From an uncultured bacterium (GTDB lineage: Bacteria > Patescibacteriota > Minisyncoccia > Phycocordibacterales > UBA918), in assembly GCA_913050645.1 (NCBI GenBank), contig CAJXAG010000004.1:1-33260 (forward strand): a stretch of 33,260 nt of DNA, read 5' to 3'. Below the pieces are notes generated by a model. The model was given only the letters and a program-made list of their open reading frames with translations, had not been told where the DNA came from and ran no database searches. A program made the position numbers and the translations under genes. Every line of letters begins with the position of its first letter. The first letter of the stretch is position 1. Below, piece by piece: positions 22,801-30,188 of the stretch.

Positions 22801-24100
22801 GGGCCAGGATGTACATGTGATTGATGTGTCGAGTCCTTCAAATCCTGTAGAGATTGGAGGTGCAGACCTCGGGAGCGGAAACACATATGCGGTAGCGGTT
22901 GTTGGTCAGTATGTCTATGTAACTTCAAATGCGGGTATTGTGGTGGTTGGTATCTCGGGTGTGAAATCGCAGTCAGTGCTTACTCGCTCGCTACAGACTT
23001 CAAACTTGTTTGTCGCAGGAGGTGCAAACTTTGTGAGCGACCTAACTGCACAAGGGTCTTTGTTTGCCGGTGGTGATATTCAGAGTACTGGTGTGTTGCG
23101 AATTTCAGGTACTGACGCTTCACATGTTTTGGGTGCGTTTAGTGTAGGAACGACATCAACAACCACCGGCCTTTTGGTTGACGGAACGATGCAAGCAACG
23201 AACTTGCTTGGTGGAGCGGTAAATCTCACTACTGACGCAAATGGCAATGTCATCCGTGACCCATCCGACGCACGCCTGAAAACTAACGTAGTGACGCTTG
23301 AGGATCCTCTTGAGTCGCTGTTGCAGCTACGGGGAGTACGCTATCAGTGGCGTGACAAAGAACGCTTTGGATATCAAGCTGAAATTGGTTTCATTGCACA
23401 AGAAGTCGACCTTGTGCTTCCAGAGGTGGTGCGTAAGGGAGGAGACTATTGGTCAATCAACACGCGGAACATTCTTGCAGTAGTTGTGGAAGCAGTGAAA
23501 GAAGTGTGGGCTGAGCTACAGGGAACACAGGATGAAGTTGATGATTTACGACAGCGTATCGGTCAGCTAGAAGCACAGCTTGGTGAGCCAAATGAGTACA
23601 AGGAGGAAGGTGAAGGAGAAGTATCGGGAGCGGAACAAGAAGATCTGCAGCATGAGACAGAACCGGAAGATGAATCGGAGGATCAAGAAAACCAGACGGT
23701 CGTCACAGAACCAATAAAGGAAAAAGAAGAAGACATTTCAGTGGGTGTTGGTGAAGAAAATCAGGAAGCGGAACCATCTGGTGCAGTTGAGACAGTTTCG
23801 GAGGAAGTAGCTGCTGAAGAAACAGAGGTCGCTGCGTCAAGTACTGAAACGGTAGTAATAAATGAAGAAGCGGATACAGAAGCACTATCGGGAAATGAAG
23901 CGGCCTCGGAGATATCAGAAGACCAGGAGCGTGCCGAAGTAGATTCAGTGATTGAGGCACAGCAAGAGGTTGTACAGGATGAGTCAGAACTACCTGAGGT
24001 GACGGCAGCAACAGAGGAAGAGACAGGCACCATAGATAAGGAAGTTACTGAAGCGGTTGAAGTTACAGAAGAAAATTCTACAGATCCTGGTGCTGTATAG
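19862..24100 (+). CDS. Large secreted fibre-like protein: beta repeats, LVIVD propeller, peptidase S74 chaperone domain, acidic tail
   Basis: About 1412 residues from the ATG at 19862, chosen because the signal peptide starts there (MRINIRNKG.., hydrophobic core LLIGMHLALWVFLFF). Residues about 80-740 are Thr/Ser/Gly/Val-rich short beta repeats as in trimeric tail fibres, with a duplicated YxxL.DTP..F.AG.IQY.NAS module. Residues about 745-1035 hold seven LVIVD-type blades (YAYV..., FHVIDISD), likely a seven-bladed propeller. Residues about 1133-1230 are a peptidase S74 intramolecular chaperone: SDARLKTNV carries the Ser1135/Lys1140 pair used for self-cleavage in this family, then IGFIAQEV..VLPEVV. 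A coiled coil and a ~170-residue Glu-rich tail follow, an unusual addition after S74. It is probably a surface adhesin assembled as a trimer. It lies 157 nt past the repeat after the F1-like operon. Confidence 0.85.
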   Translation: MRINIRNKGKTRFVQRMLLIGMHLALWVFLFFNSTTYAHAAETEPSFADSTKSVIQEVFRQMEGVMAYTAQAIDAVFSSTVRAQQEQQDDVGDIDIPDPLPITSTQFPLAGVGVGTLIINAPLSVTNTLSATGETFLATTTVAGLLSAEELALEALSVSGLVSAGAFSGGRLSIQGAAQVGSLDVAAAATLAELSVSGDTSVNGLTISGQALVASLLVQGATQLTGLLEADGGINTNGADVDLGDGSIFASNIVNEVLAGDGVTITGTTSAPIISVDLDSVVTEINGDSGEITIRGGTDISVSNLRINNTSDLASVRARGSCTDCITDSNVVNALTLTGGTIDGVIIGSSTVAEAFFSDVTIGTTTATTANFAVFGSGTANFGGGINLDTGCFSIGGICVASAASSTSYIGLFDTPSSLLAGSIQYANASGTALVQSTNFVFDGSALAIGTTTPAATLTVEGDTALTGTTSVVGTFSATGGVTLGGTLGVTGSTTISDSLVVNASSTFTDTLTVGSFVTLQSDLSVIGTSTIGGGLVVSGATTLSDAITIDGNVSVQNGATFRLYDADSSNYVAFTASTSLVGNTTWVLPNGDGNADEVMVTDGSGNIRFEPVSAIGGGVTQYTNLIDTPASFTAGAIQYVNASATAMTQSANLSYDGSSLAVGTPTSTATLTVDGSVDFVAYDGTIDFSYDDASKLIGVGTESPTDKITLQRGSFTQIGGSAGNLYSPTLENTVGIGDTAYDIEIAGSYAYVVSDVTGDEFHVFDIGDVAQPNEISSLSLPSYGNALTVSGGYAYVVTGFAGDDFHVIDISDPLNPSEVDSVNLLASANDVAVLGKYAYVVTDGLNSNFQVIDISIPTDVRQIASTSLPTNATGVVVQGDYAYVTSESGGTDFHVIDISDPENPSETDSLNLADAANTVVVAESGLYAYVGTNSTGDDVSVIDISDPSNISEVNGINLGVSVTGMKLVGDILYASSLTAGQDVHVIDVSSPSNPVEIGGADLGSGNTYAVAVVGQYVYVTSNAGIVVVGISGVKSQSVLTRSLQTSNLFVAGGANFVSDLTAQGSLFAGGDIQSTGVLRISGTDASHVLGAFSVGTTSTTTGLLVDGTMQATNLLGGAVNLTTDANGNVIRDPSDARLKTNVVTLEDPLESLLQLRGVRYQWRDKERFGYQAEIGFIAQEVDLVLPEVVRKGGDYWSINTRNILAVVVEAVKEVWAELQGTQDEVDDLRQRIGQLEAQLGEPNEYKEEGEGEVSGAEQEDLQHETEPEDESEDQENQTVVTEPIKEKEEDISVGVGEENQEAEPSGAVETVSEEVAAEETEVAASSTETVVINEEADTEALSGNEAASEISEDQERAEVDSVIEAQQEVVQDESELPEVTAATEEETGTIDKEVTEAVEVTEENSTDPGAV

Positions 24101-24120
24101 ACGTTTGTAGTGTATATAAC

Positions 24121-24174
24121 TTATCCACAAAGCGGAAGGTTGCGATGCTTTTTTGTATGGGGGCACTGTATAAT
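24121..24174 (+). promoter_or_regulatory. DnaA-box-like site and promoter of the small surface protein
   Basis: TTATCCACA at 24121-24129 equals the consensus DnaA box. A TATAAT -10 box lies at 24169-24174, giving a leader of about 33 nt before the ATG at 24214. Only one such box was found, so this is not evidence of an origin. Confidence 0.45.
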
Positions 24175-24213
24175 TTAGTCATACTTAATAATCCTAAGTA
24201 GGCAATCTTAAAA

Positions 24214-24894
24214 ATGCACAACTTAAAAAAACAAAATCCTATAGTGGCTGCTCTAACAGCAACTATTGGCACCGCTGTAATCGCAGCAATGGCGTATTTA
24301 TTATTTGAACCAACTGCGATGCTTGCAGCAACTGACACGGATAGCTTTACCGTGCGTCAGGAAATTGGTGCTGAGATCTCATTCTCAACAGTATCAGGCG
24401 ACATCAATATGGGTGGTTCTGCAATCGGTGGTGCAACCGGTGGTAACCGAAATGGTTCAACAACAGTCGGTATTACTACTAACAATGCTGCCGGATATCA
24501 GCTTGATATCCAGTTTGAGAGCGCAAACGGTATGGAGCACCCAACGGAGACTGACTTTATTGATTACTATGCCACCACGTCACCTGACTACACCATGAAT
24601 CTCGGTGCAAACAGCAGTGGATTCGCATACTCAGTTTCATCAACAGCACCAACAAACTCAATCTCGTCGTTTGACAATAACGGTAGCTCATGTGGAGTTG
24701 GTTCAAATAAAAGCATCAGCAACTGTTATGTAATGCAGGGAACGCCGACATCTGGTGCAACAATTGTTAATACTACAGACACGGCAACTGACGAGCTTAC
24801 TACTATCGGGTTCCGGGTTATGGTTGCAGCAGGATCAGGTCTTGCGAACGGATTCTACTACGCAACAACAACATTAACCGCTACAACAAACTAA
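24214..24894 (+). CDS. Secreted/surface Thr-Ser-rich protein, unknown function
   Basis: A 226-residue protein with a basic N-terminus and a signal or anchor helix (about 10-33, ALTATIGTAVIAAMAYLLFE), then a beta-type mature part. The first mature segment, DTDSFTVRQEIGAEISF, recurs in altered form at the start of the FN3 protein downstream (DTNTFSVRQLVGDDF). The section GNRNGSTTVGITTNNAAGYQL is paralogous to YSNGSTTVTVVTDASGGYEL in the protein at 26076. Two cysteines (SSCGVG and SNCYVM) could form a disulfide. The C-terminal ATTTLTATTN matches ATTTITAISL of that same protein. The three proteins therefore share a secreted-domain family, perhaps subunits of one surface layer. No catalytic motif is visible. 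Confidence 0.75.
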   Translation: MHNLKKQNPIVAALTATIGTAVIAAMAYLLFEPTAMLAATDTDSFTVRQEIGAEISFSTVSGDINMGGSAIGGATGGNRNGSTTVGITTNNAAGYQLDIQFESANGMEHPTETDFIDYYATTSPDYTMNLGANSSGFAYSVSSTAPTNSISSFDNNGSSCGVGSNKSISNCYVMQGTPTSGATIVNTTDTATDELTTIGFRVMVAAGSGLANGFYYATTTLTATTN

Positions 24895-24971
24895 TAACGT
24901 CTCTAGGTAGTATCTAACGCCTACTGAGGTATCTACCAAACGTTAGCTTTCCTCGAAAAGCATGGATGTGT

Positions 24972-24989
24972 TATACTAGCAACTATAAT
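24972..24989 (+). promoter_or_regulatory. Tandem -10 boxes before the DUF916-like gene
   Basis: TATACT (24972-24977) and TATAAT (24984-24989) precede the start. The second ends 10 nt before the ATG at 25000, matching the leaderless spacing seen elsewhere and favouring 25000 over the TTG at 24991. Confidence 0.45.
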
Positions 24990-24999
24990 TTTGAAGAAA

Positions 25000-26079
25000 A
25001 TGACTATAGATAAGCAGGTATCACTCACAAACGTTATTCTCGGAGCTGTTCTATTAACACTCATCGCTTTGCCGATGAGTGTTTTTGCGCAAAGCACAGC
25101 AACGAGTTCTTCTGACACAGAAGAAGTTGCGACTTCTACTGAAAAAATAGTAGCTACAGCACCCACAGTTGATCGTGTCTACGATAATTACAAACGTGAA
25201 GAATTGCCGCAGTCAAACAAAGTATTTAATGACTTTGTGGTAGGGCCTGGTCGTTTTTCCCTTGAGATCGCACCAGGGGAGAGTAAAACGGTTATTGTAA
25301 ATATTTCCAATCGTCTTGGCAGCAAACGTCTCTTCCAATTTGATGCTGAAGATATGACCGCAGGTGGTGGTGAAAATGAAGGAACGATCAAGCTCTTGGG
25401 TGATGAAGTTGGTCCATACACTATTAAAGATTACATATCAGTACCGTATGATCGCTTTTATATCGAAAACAACGAACGCGCAGTGGTGCCCGTGACGGTT
25501 TCTATTCCAGCTGACGCTGAACCGGGAGGTTTCTACGGTTCTATTTTGACAGAAGTGATGCCTGATGAAACACAGGTAGTTGAGGAGGATGTTGCTCCCA
25601 CAGCTCCGTTGGTAACGCGTATTGGTACACTTTTTTACGTAACAACACCAGGTGAGATCGCGCAAGAAGGTTCGTTGGTTGATTTTGCGACACTCCCTGA
25701 TAAGTCTTTCTATCTCGGAGGACCGGTTAATATGGGGATTGTATACGAAAATACTGGCTCAGTGCACCTTACACCGTACGGTACCGTTTCAGTTACCAAT
25801 ATTCTCGGAGATACAGTTGGTTTGGTTGAGCTTGATCCATGGTACGTCATGCCACAATCAGTGCGTACACGCGAAATATCTTGGGATCGAGAGTTTCTTC
25901 TCGGTCGCTATACGGTAACGGCTGACATCGAACGTGGATACGGAAATCAGACTGATACACTCTCTTTGGTTTTCTGGGTCTTTCCATGGAAAATAATCGC
26001 CACAGTGTTTGCAGGCGTCTTTATTTTCTTCCTGATTCTTCGGTTTATTCTGCGAAACTTTGAGTTTAAGCGTAAGTGA
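25000..26079 (+). CDS. DUF916/WxL-associated-type surface protein with C-terminal TM anchor
   Basis: 359 residues. A signal peptide (about 1-32, VILGAVLLTLIALPMSVFAQ) is followed by two beta-sandwich domains (about 65-190 and 195-315) and one TM helix near 325-348 with a basic cytoplasmic tail (NFEFKRK). The stretch VGPGRFSLEIAPGESKTVIV, then NISNRLG, and later VPVTVSIPADAEPGGFYGSI match the pattern of DUF916-type domains. In Gram-positive bacteria these occur in WxL surface complexes and bind peptidoglycan or partner proteins. No enzyme motif is present. It overlaps the next gene by 4 nt (GTGA), and the next pair also overlap, so 25000-28507 is a tight operon of exported proteins that probably assemble together. 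Confidence 0.75.
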   Translation: MTIDKQVSLTNVILGAVLLTLIALPMSVFAQSTATSSSDTEEVATSTEKIVATAPTVDRVYDNYKREELPQSNKVFNDFVVGPGRFSLEIAPGESKTVIVNISNRLGSKRLFQFDAEDMTAGGGENEGTIKLLGDEVGPYTIKDYISVPYDRFYIENNERAVVPVTVSIPADAEPGGFYGSILTEVMPDETQVVEEDVAPTAPLVTRIGTLFYVTTPGEIAQEGSLVDFATLPDKSFYLGGPVNMGIVYENTGSVHLTPYGTVSVTNILGDTVGLVELDPWYVMPQSVRTREISWDREFLLGRYTVTADIERGYGNQTDTLSLVFWVFPWKIIATVFAGVFIFFLILRFILRNFEFKRK

Positions 26080-26864
26080 TAGAGTACATGCGTGAGTTGT
26101 TCTTACTGGCTAGTTCTTCACTCATAGTTACACTCGTGATTGTTTCGTTGACTTCTGTAACAAATCTTGGGTATGCTCAGGTGATGAGTAGTACAAACTA
26201 TCAGATTCAAAGTGATAGTGTGAATTTTGGCGGTGGTTTTAGTAGCTCAACAAATTATCAGCTTGAATCAACCGGAGGTGAAATTGCAACTGGGGAATCA
26301 AGCAGTTCCAACTACGAAGTACGCGCTGGTTTTCAGCAAATGCAAGAGTCTTACATTGCACTCTCAGGCACTAGCAATGTTGACCTTGCACCATCTATTC
26401 CTGGTGTGTCAGGAGGATACTCAAATGGATCAACTACAGTCACAGTAGTCACTGATGCATCTGGCGGCTATGAGTTAACTATAGAAGCAGAGAATAGTCC
26501 TGCAATGCAAAGTGGTGTTAATACCATTGCTGACTACGTCCCGGGGGGAGCAGCAGCTGACTACGATTTTAATATCGGTGCAGCTGATGCATACTTCGGC
26601 TTCTCACCAGAAGGAGTCGATATTGTGCAGGCGTTCCTTGACGATGGGGGTGCGAGTTGTAATGAGCCGGCAGGTACTGATACTGCTGATACGTGCTGGG
26701 AAGGTCTGTCAACAACTGCACAACAAATCGCGTCTGATACAGGTGCAAACCATCCCGCAGGCGCCACCACAACGATAAAGTTTAGAGTGGGTATTGGTGG
26801 TTCTGTTGTGCAGCCTGTTGGTAGCTACGTTGCAACGACAACCATTACAGCAATTTCATTATGA
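26076..26864 (+). CDS. Secreted repeat-type surface protein, unknown function
   Basis: 262 residues from a GTG overlapping the previous stop (GTGA); an in-frame ATG at 26088 is also possible. A signal peptide ends near GYAQ. Then come three near-repeats of the type SSTNYQ.-[SE]S (SSTNYQIQSDS, SSTNYQLESTG, SSSNYEVRAG), a pattern I recall from Parcubacteria secreted proteins. The second half (about 95-262) is a beta domain paralogous to the protein at 24214, with two cysteines (GASCNEP and DTCWEG) and the terminal ATTTITAISL. No membrane anchor is seen after the signal peptide. It is translationally coupled to both neighbours (ATGA at 26861). The likely role is structural at the cell surface; specific function is not known. 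Confidence 0.75.
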   Translation: MIEYMRELFLLASSSLIVTLVIVSLTSVTNLGYAQVMSSTNYQIQSDSVNFGGGFSSSTNYQLESTGGEIATGESSSSNYEVRAGFQQMQESYIALSGTSNVDLAPSIPGVSGGYSNGSTTVTVVTDASGGYELTIEAENSPAMQSGVNTIADYVPGGAAADYDFNIGAADAYFGFSPEGVDIVQAFLDDGGASCNEPAGTDTADTCWEGLSTTAQQIASDTGANHPAGATTTIKFRVGIGGSVVQPVGSYVATTTITAISL

Positions 26865-28507
26865 TGATGTTTTATAGACTGCGACAATATGGTCTTTGGG
26901 TACTTGGAGCATTTTTTTGTTTTCCACTTTTTATATATGCAGCAAGTGACACTAATACATTTAGTGTGCGGCAGTTGGTGGGTGATGATTTTGCGCCACC
27001 AACAACCCCTGCGTTCATTACTGCAGTCCCAGTTGCTTCTACACAAATAGATGTTTCATGGGGTACTTCTACAGATGATTTTGCTTTTGGCGGATATCGT
27101 TTGTATCGAGACACGGTACATATTGCAACTACATCGCTTACTTCATACAGTGATACTGGCCTGACGCCAAGTACGACATACAGTTACACCGTTGAGGCCT
27201 ACGATCAAACGATGAAGATTTCTACCAGTACTGGTCCGGTTGCTACTACGACACTGCAAGCTGTGACACCTCCAGCAACCACAACACCGCCTTCCTCAGG
27301 TGGCGGAGGCAGACAGGTGAAATTGAACGAACTTTCAATTGACACAACTACTGACAGTGCGGTCTTTTCCTGGGAAACAAACGTGTATACCCGCTACGTG
27401 CTTCGTTGGGGGTTAAGCAGCTCATACGAGTTAGGGTTCGTACAAAGTGATGTCTATAAAAAAGATCACTTTACCCGTGTTGACGGTTTAAGTCCCGGTA
27501 CTGAGTATCAGTATGAGCTTGTGGGATATGACCGACAGGATAGGGAGTATGTACTCCGCCGTGATGTATTTAGAACAACCGATTTGCCAGATGAGACTGC
27601 GCCTGCAAACGTATCACATCTGCGGGCAACAGTGTCTGCGGACACTGTGTATCTTAGTTGGAAAAATCCATCTGAGACTGATTTTGCAAAGGTTCGTATC
27701 GTACGTAACTATTTCTTCTATCCACTGCGTCCAACTGATGGTTTTATTGTGTACGAAGGATCAAACGAGTCTGTGCTTGATGCTGATGCACTGCAGGAGT
27801 ATGAGCGACAGTACTACACTGTGTATACCTATGATACTCTCGGAAATATTTCCTCGGGTGCTGTGGTGCAGGCAGTGCGCGACGGGGTAGTGATACTTGA
27901 ACCGGATGTCCCTGATGTAGAGGGACAGGAAGATGATGATCGTGGTGGAAGTGGAGGTGGAGGTTCTTCTGATGACTCCGATGATGATACTGCAAGCACT
28001 ACAGATCCAGTGATAACAGAAACTATCTCATTCAGCGATGTCATATTTATACAGGATGGCTTCGTGCTCAATCATGGTAGCAACAACGTGGTGGTACGTG
28101 ATGATCTACCAGTAACTATTCAGCTTGCTGCTGACTTGCTCCCGAAGTATGCAAAAGCAGTAACGGTAACATTGCGTGATGGTAGTGATATACCACAGTC
28201 GTATATTTTACGAGCAAACAAGGCTCGTACCATGTATGAAACGCGCATTACAACATTGCCAGAAGGAACCTATTTTGCATTGTTTGCGATATACAATTTT
28301 GCGCAAAATGCTGAGACGGTGTTCCGCGGAGAAATTATTTCAGCGCCATATACAAACGTACTTACACAAGAACGAGAATCAGTTATTGTGAATCTTGTTA
28401 AAAATGAAAAAATTGTTACCTACGGTGCATTTCCTGGACTTCTCTTCTTATTGTTTATTATGTGGTGGTATTTGTTTGTGTTGCGCCGAACGCTTGAGGA
28501 TAATTAA
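26861..28507 (+). CDS. Fibronectin type III surface protein with C-terminal TM anchor
   Basis: 548 residues. Signal peptide about 1-30 (LWVLGAFFCFPLFIYA), then the shared DTNTFSVRQLVGDDF segment. An FN3 domain spans about 47-135 (FITAVPVASTQIDVSW ... YSYTVEAYD). After a Thr/Pro/Gly linker come a second FN3-like domain (about 150-240, SPGTEYQYELVGYD) and a third (about 245-345, VSHLRATVSADTVYLSW). A Gly/Asp-rich linker (about 350-385), another beta domain (about 390-500) and a TM helix near 520-540 with a short basic tail complete it. FN3 arrays act as spacers or adhesive modules. It ends the coupled surface-protein operon, and a short GCTGTA/TACAGC hairpin follows the stop. Confidence 0.85.
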   Translation: MMMFYRLRQYGLWVLGAFFCFPLFIYAASDTNTFSVRQLVGDDFAPPTTPAFITAVPVASTQIDVSWGTSTDDFAFGGYRLYRDTVHIATTSLTSYSDTGLTPSTTYSYTVEAYDQTMKISTSTGPVATTTLQAVTPPATTTPPSSGGGGRQVKLNELSIDTTTDSAVFSWETNVYTRYVLRWGLSSSYELGFVQSDVYKKDHFTRVDGLSPGTEYQYELVGYDRQDREYVLRRDVFRTTDLPDETAPANVSHLRATVSADTVYLSWKNPSETDFAKVRIVRNYFFYPLRPTDGFIVYEGSNESVLDADALQEYERQYYTVYTYDTLGNISSGAVVQAVRDGVVILEPDVPDVEGQEDDDRGGSGGGGSSDDSDDDTASTTDPVITETISFSDVIFIQDGFVLNHGSNNVVVRDDLPVTIQLAADLLPKYAKAVTVTLRDGSDIPQSYILRANKARTMYETRITTLPEGTYFALFAIYNFAQNAETVFRGEIISAPYTNVLTQERESVIVNLVKNEKIVTYGAFPGLLFLLFIMWWYLFVLRRTLEDN

Positions 28508-28541
28508 GCTGTATCTACAGCGGATACTGACGTATCATTGG

Positions 28542-28550
28542 TGGTACTAT
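28542..28550 (+). promoter_or_regulatory. Extended -10 promoter of gap
   Basis: TGG-TACTAT, identical to the box before the gene at 197. The expected start is near 28557, giving a leader of roughly 24 nt before the ATG at 28581. Confidence 0.5.
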
Positions 28551-28580
28551 ACATAAGTTCTTAAAACACGTAATTTTTCT

Positions 28581-29618
28581 ATGGCAAAGATAGCAATTAA
28601 TGGCTTCGGTCGCATTGGACGCACGTTCTTTAAGATGGCACACGACCATCCCGACTTTGATATTGTCGCGATTAACGACTTGGGCGATGTGGAAAATCTA
28701 GCCTACCTCCTACGCTATGATACTGCGTATGGACACTCAGATATGACGGTCGAGACTGCGGATGATGCCTTGATTGTAAATGGGAAGAAAATAGCGTTTT
28801 TACAGGAACGTGATCCGAAGGCGCTCCCATGGGGTGTTATGGGTGTTGATGCAGTACTTGAAGCAACAGGTATTTTTGCCAGTTATGAGAAATCAAAAAT
28901 GCATCTTGATGCAGGTGCAAAGCGGGTGGTTGTTTCTGGACCAGTGAAGGATGATGCGGCAGCAGCGGGTGTAACTGGAGCGACGGTCTTAATGGGCGTA
29001 AACGACGCAATGCTTGCAACATGCCAGATAAGCTCCAACGCCTCGTGCACGACAAACGCCACCTCGCCAGTGGTGGCAATACTGAAAGAAACCATCGGTA
29101 TTGAAAAAGCTATTTTAAACACGGTGCATGCCTACACCTCAACACAAGCAATTGTTGATGGCCCTGCAAAAGACTTCCGAAAAGGACGTGCAGCTGCGCA
29201 GAACATCATCCCGACCTCAACGGGTGCTGCGGTAGCAACCACCATGGCACATACCGATCTTTCGGGGAAGTTTGATGGAATCGCAATTCGTGTTCCTGTG
29301 GCAGTTGGTTCAATAGTGGATGTGACGTTTATTGCGTCGAAGGAGACAACAGTAGAAGAGGTGAACAAATATCTCTCTGACGCGGCCGCAGATCAAAAGT
29401 GGAATAATCTCTTTGCAACAACTACTGAACCATTGGTGTCCTCAGACATCGTAGGGGCACGATATGCGGCGATTGCTGACTTGTCCATGACACGCGTGGT
29501 AGATGGAAACCTTGTGAAAGTACTTGCGTGGTATGACAATGAAACAAGTTATACACACACACTTATGGAACATGTAGCAATGGTGTCACGTTTCTTTAAT
29601 GCTAAGACAGGTGAATAG
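28581..29618 (+). CDS. gap: Glyceraldehyde-3-phosphate dehydrogenase
   Basis: GAPDH oxidises glyceraldehyde 3-phosphate to 1,3-bisphosphoglycerate with NAD(P)+ in glycolysis. The 345-residue protein has the Rossmann start KIAINGFGRIGRTFFK, the NDL segment, the catalytic loop SNASCTTN (Cys156) and the partner His in TVHAYTSTQ. It continues with the P-site region NIIPTSTGAA and the C-terminal WYDNETSYTHTLMEHV. It is complete with no missing key residue. Asp/Leu choices around the adenine-ribose site were not analysed, so cofactor preference is open. It heads a block with rpiB, an rpe-like gene and transketolase, all acting on C3-C7 sugar phosphates. Confidence 0.97.
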   Translation: MAKIAINGFGRIGRTFFKMAHDHPDFDIVAINDLGDVENLAYLLRYDTAYGHSDMTVETADDALIVNGKKIAFLQERDPKALPWGVMGVDAVLEATGIFASYEKSKMHLDAGAKRVVVSGPVKDDAAAAGVTGATVLMGVNDAMLATCQISSNASCTTNATSPVVAILKETIGIEKAILNTVHAYTSTQAIVDGPAKDFRKGRAAAQNIIPTSTGAAVATTMAHTDLSGKFDGIAIRVPVAVGSIVDVTFIASKETTVEEVNKYLSDAAADQKWNNLFATTTEPLVSSDIVGARYAAIADLSMTRVVDGNLVKVLAWYDNETSYTHTLMEHVAMVSRFFNAKTGE

Positions 29619-29665
29619 GGCTTGTCCCGTTAGACACCGCGGCTATAACAACTCGTAAAATTCTT

Positions 29666-30187
29666 ATGTCAGAGACAACGAACAATCAATCACCATCAGA
29701 ATATCCAGATGGTTCGCGAAAAGTGTCTAATGGGATGACTGTCTACTTTGGAACTGATCATGCAGGGTTTGAACTAAAAGAGATGCTTGTTTGGTATGTA
29801 CGTGACGAGCTTGGGTATGATGTGGTTGACTGTGGTGCAAAGGTATACGACAAAGATGATGACTATCCTGAGTTTATTGCTAAGGCAGCACAGGCAGTGG
29901 CACAGCAACCAACCAATCGTGGCATCATTCTCGGCGGTTCTGGGCAAGGAGAGGCGATGGTCGCAAACCGTTTTTTGGGGGTTCGTGCAACCGTGTATTA
30001 CGGTGGTACTCCAGAAATCATTTCACTTTCACGCGAACACAATGATGCAAATGTATTGTCGCTGGGTGCACGTTTTGTTTCAGAGGATGAAGCAAAAGAA
30101 GTTGTAAAAACATGGCTTGCTAAGGAGTTTTCAGGTGATGAGCGTCATATACGGCGGATTAAAAAGATTGATCAAACAACACGATAG
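29666..30187 (+). CDS. rpiB: Ribose-5-phosphate isomerase B (RpiB/LacAB family)
   Basis: RpiB interconverts ribulose 5-phosphate and ribose 5-phosphate. The 173-residue protein has a ~25-residue polar N-terminal leader, then YFGTDHAGFELKEML, DDDYPEF, the anion-hole loop GIILGGSGQGEAMVANR, and SREHNDANVLSLGAR. The E. coli enzyme uses a Cys in CGTG as base. Here that position is Gly and a Glu follows in GGSGQGE, the arrangement known from the mycobacterial RpiB, so it is the Cys-less type. A possible TATAAC box lies 16 nt upstream of the ATG. The next gene begins 1 nt after the stop, so the two pentose-phosphate enzymes are coupled. Confidence 0.93.
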   Translation: MSETTNNQSPSEYPDGSRKVSNGMTVYFGTDHAGFELKEMLVWYVRDELGYDVVDCGAKVYDKDDDYPEFIAKAAQAVAQQPTNRGIILGGSGQGEAMVANRFLGVRATVYYGGTPEIISLSREHNDANVLSLGARFVSEDEAKEVVKTWLAKEFSGDERHIRRIKKIDQTTR

Positions 30188-30188
30188 T

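Noticed and set aside
24121..24129. Perfect DnaA box as a sign of a replication origin
   Set aside because: Only one box was found, with no cluster, no A/T-rich unwinding element and no dnaA or dnaN nearby. It may be chance.
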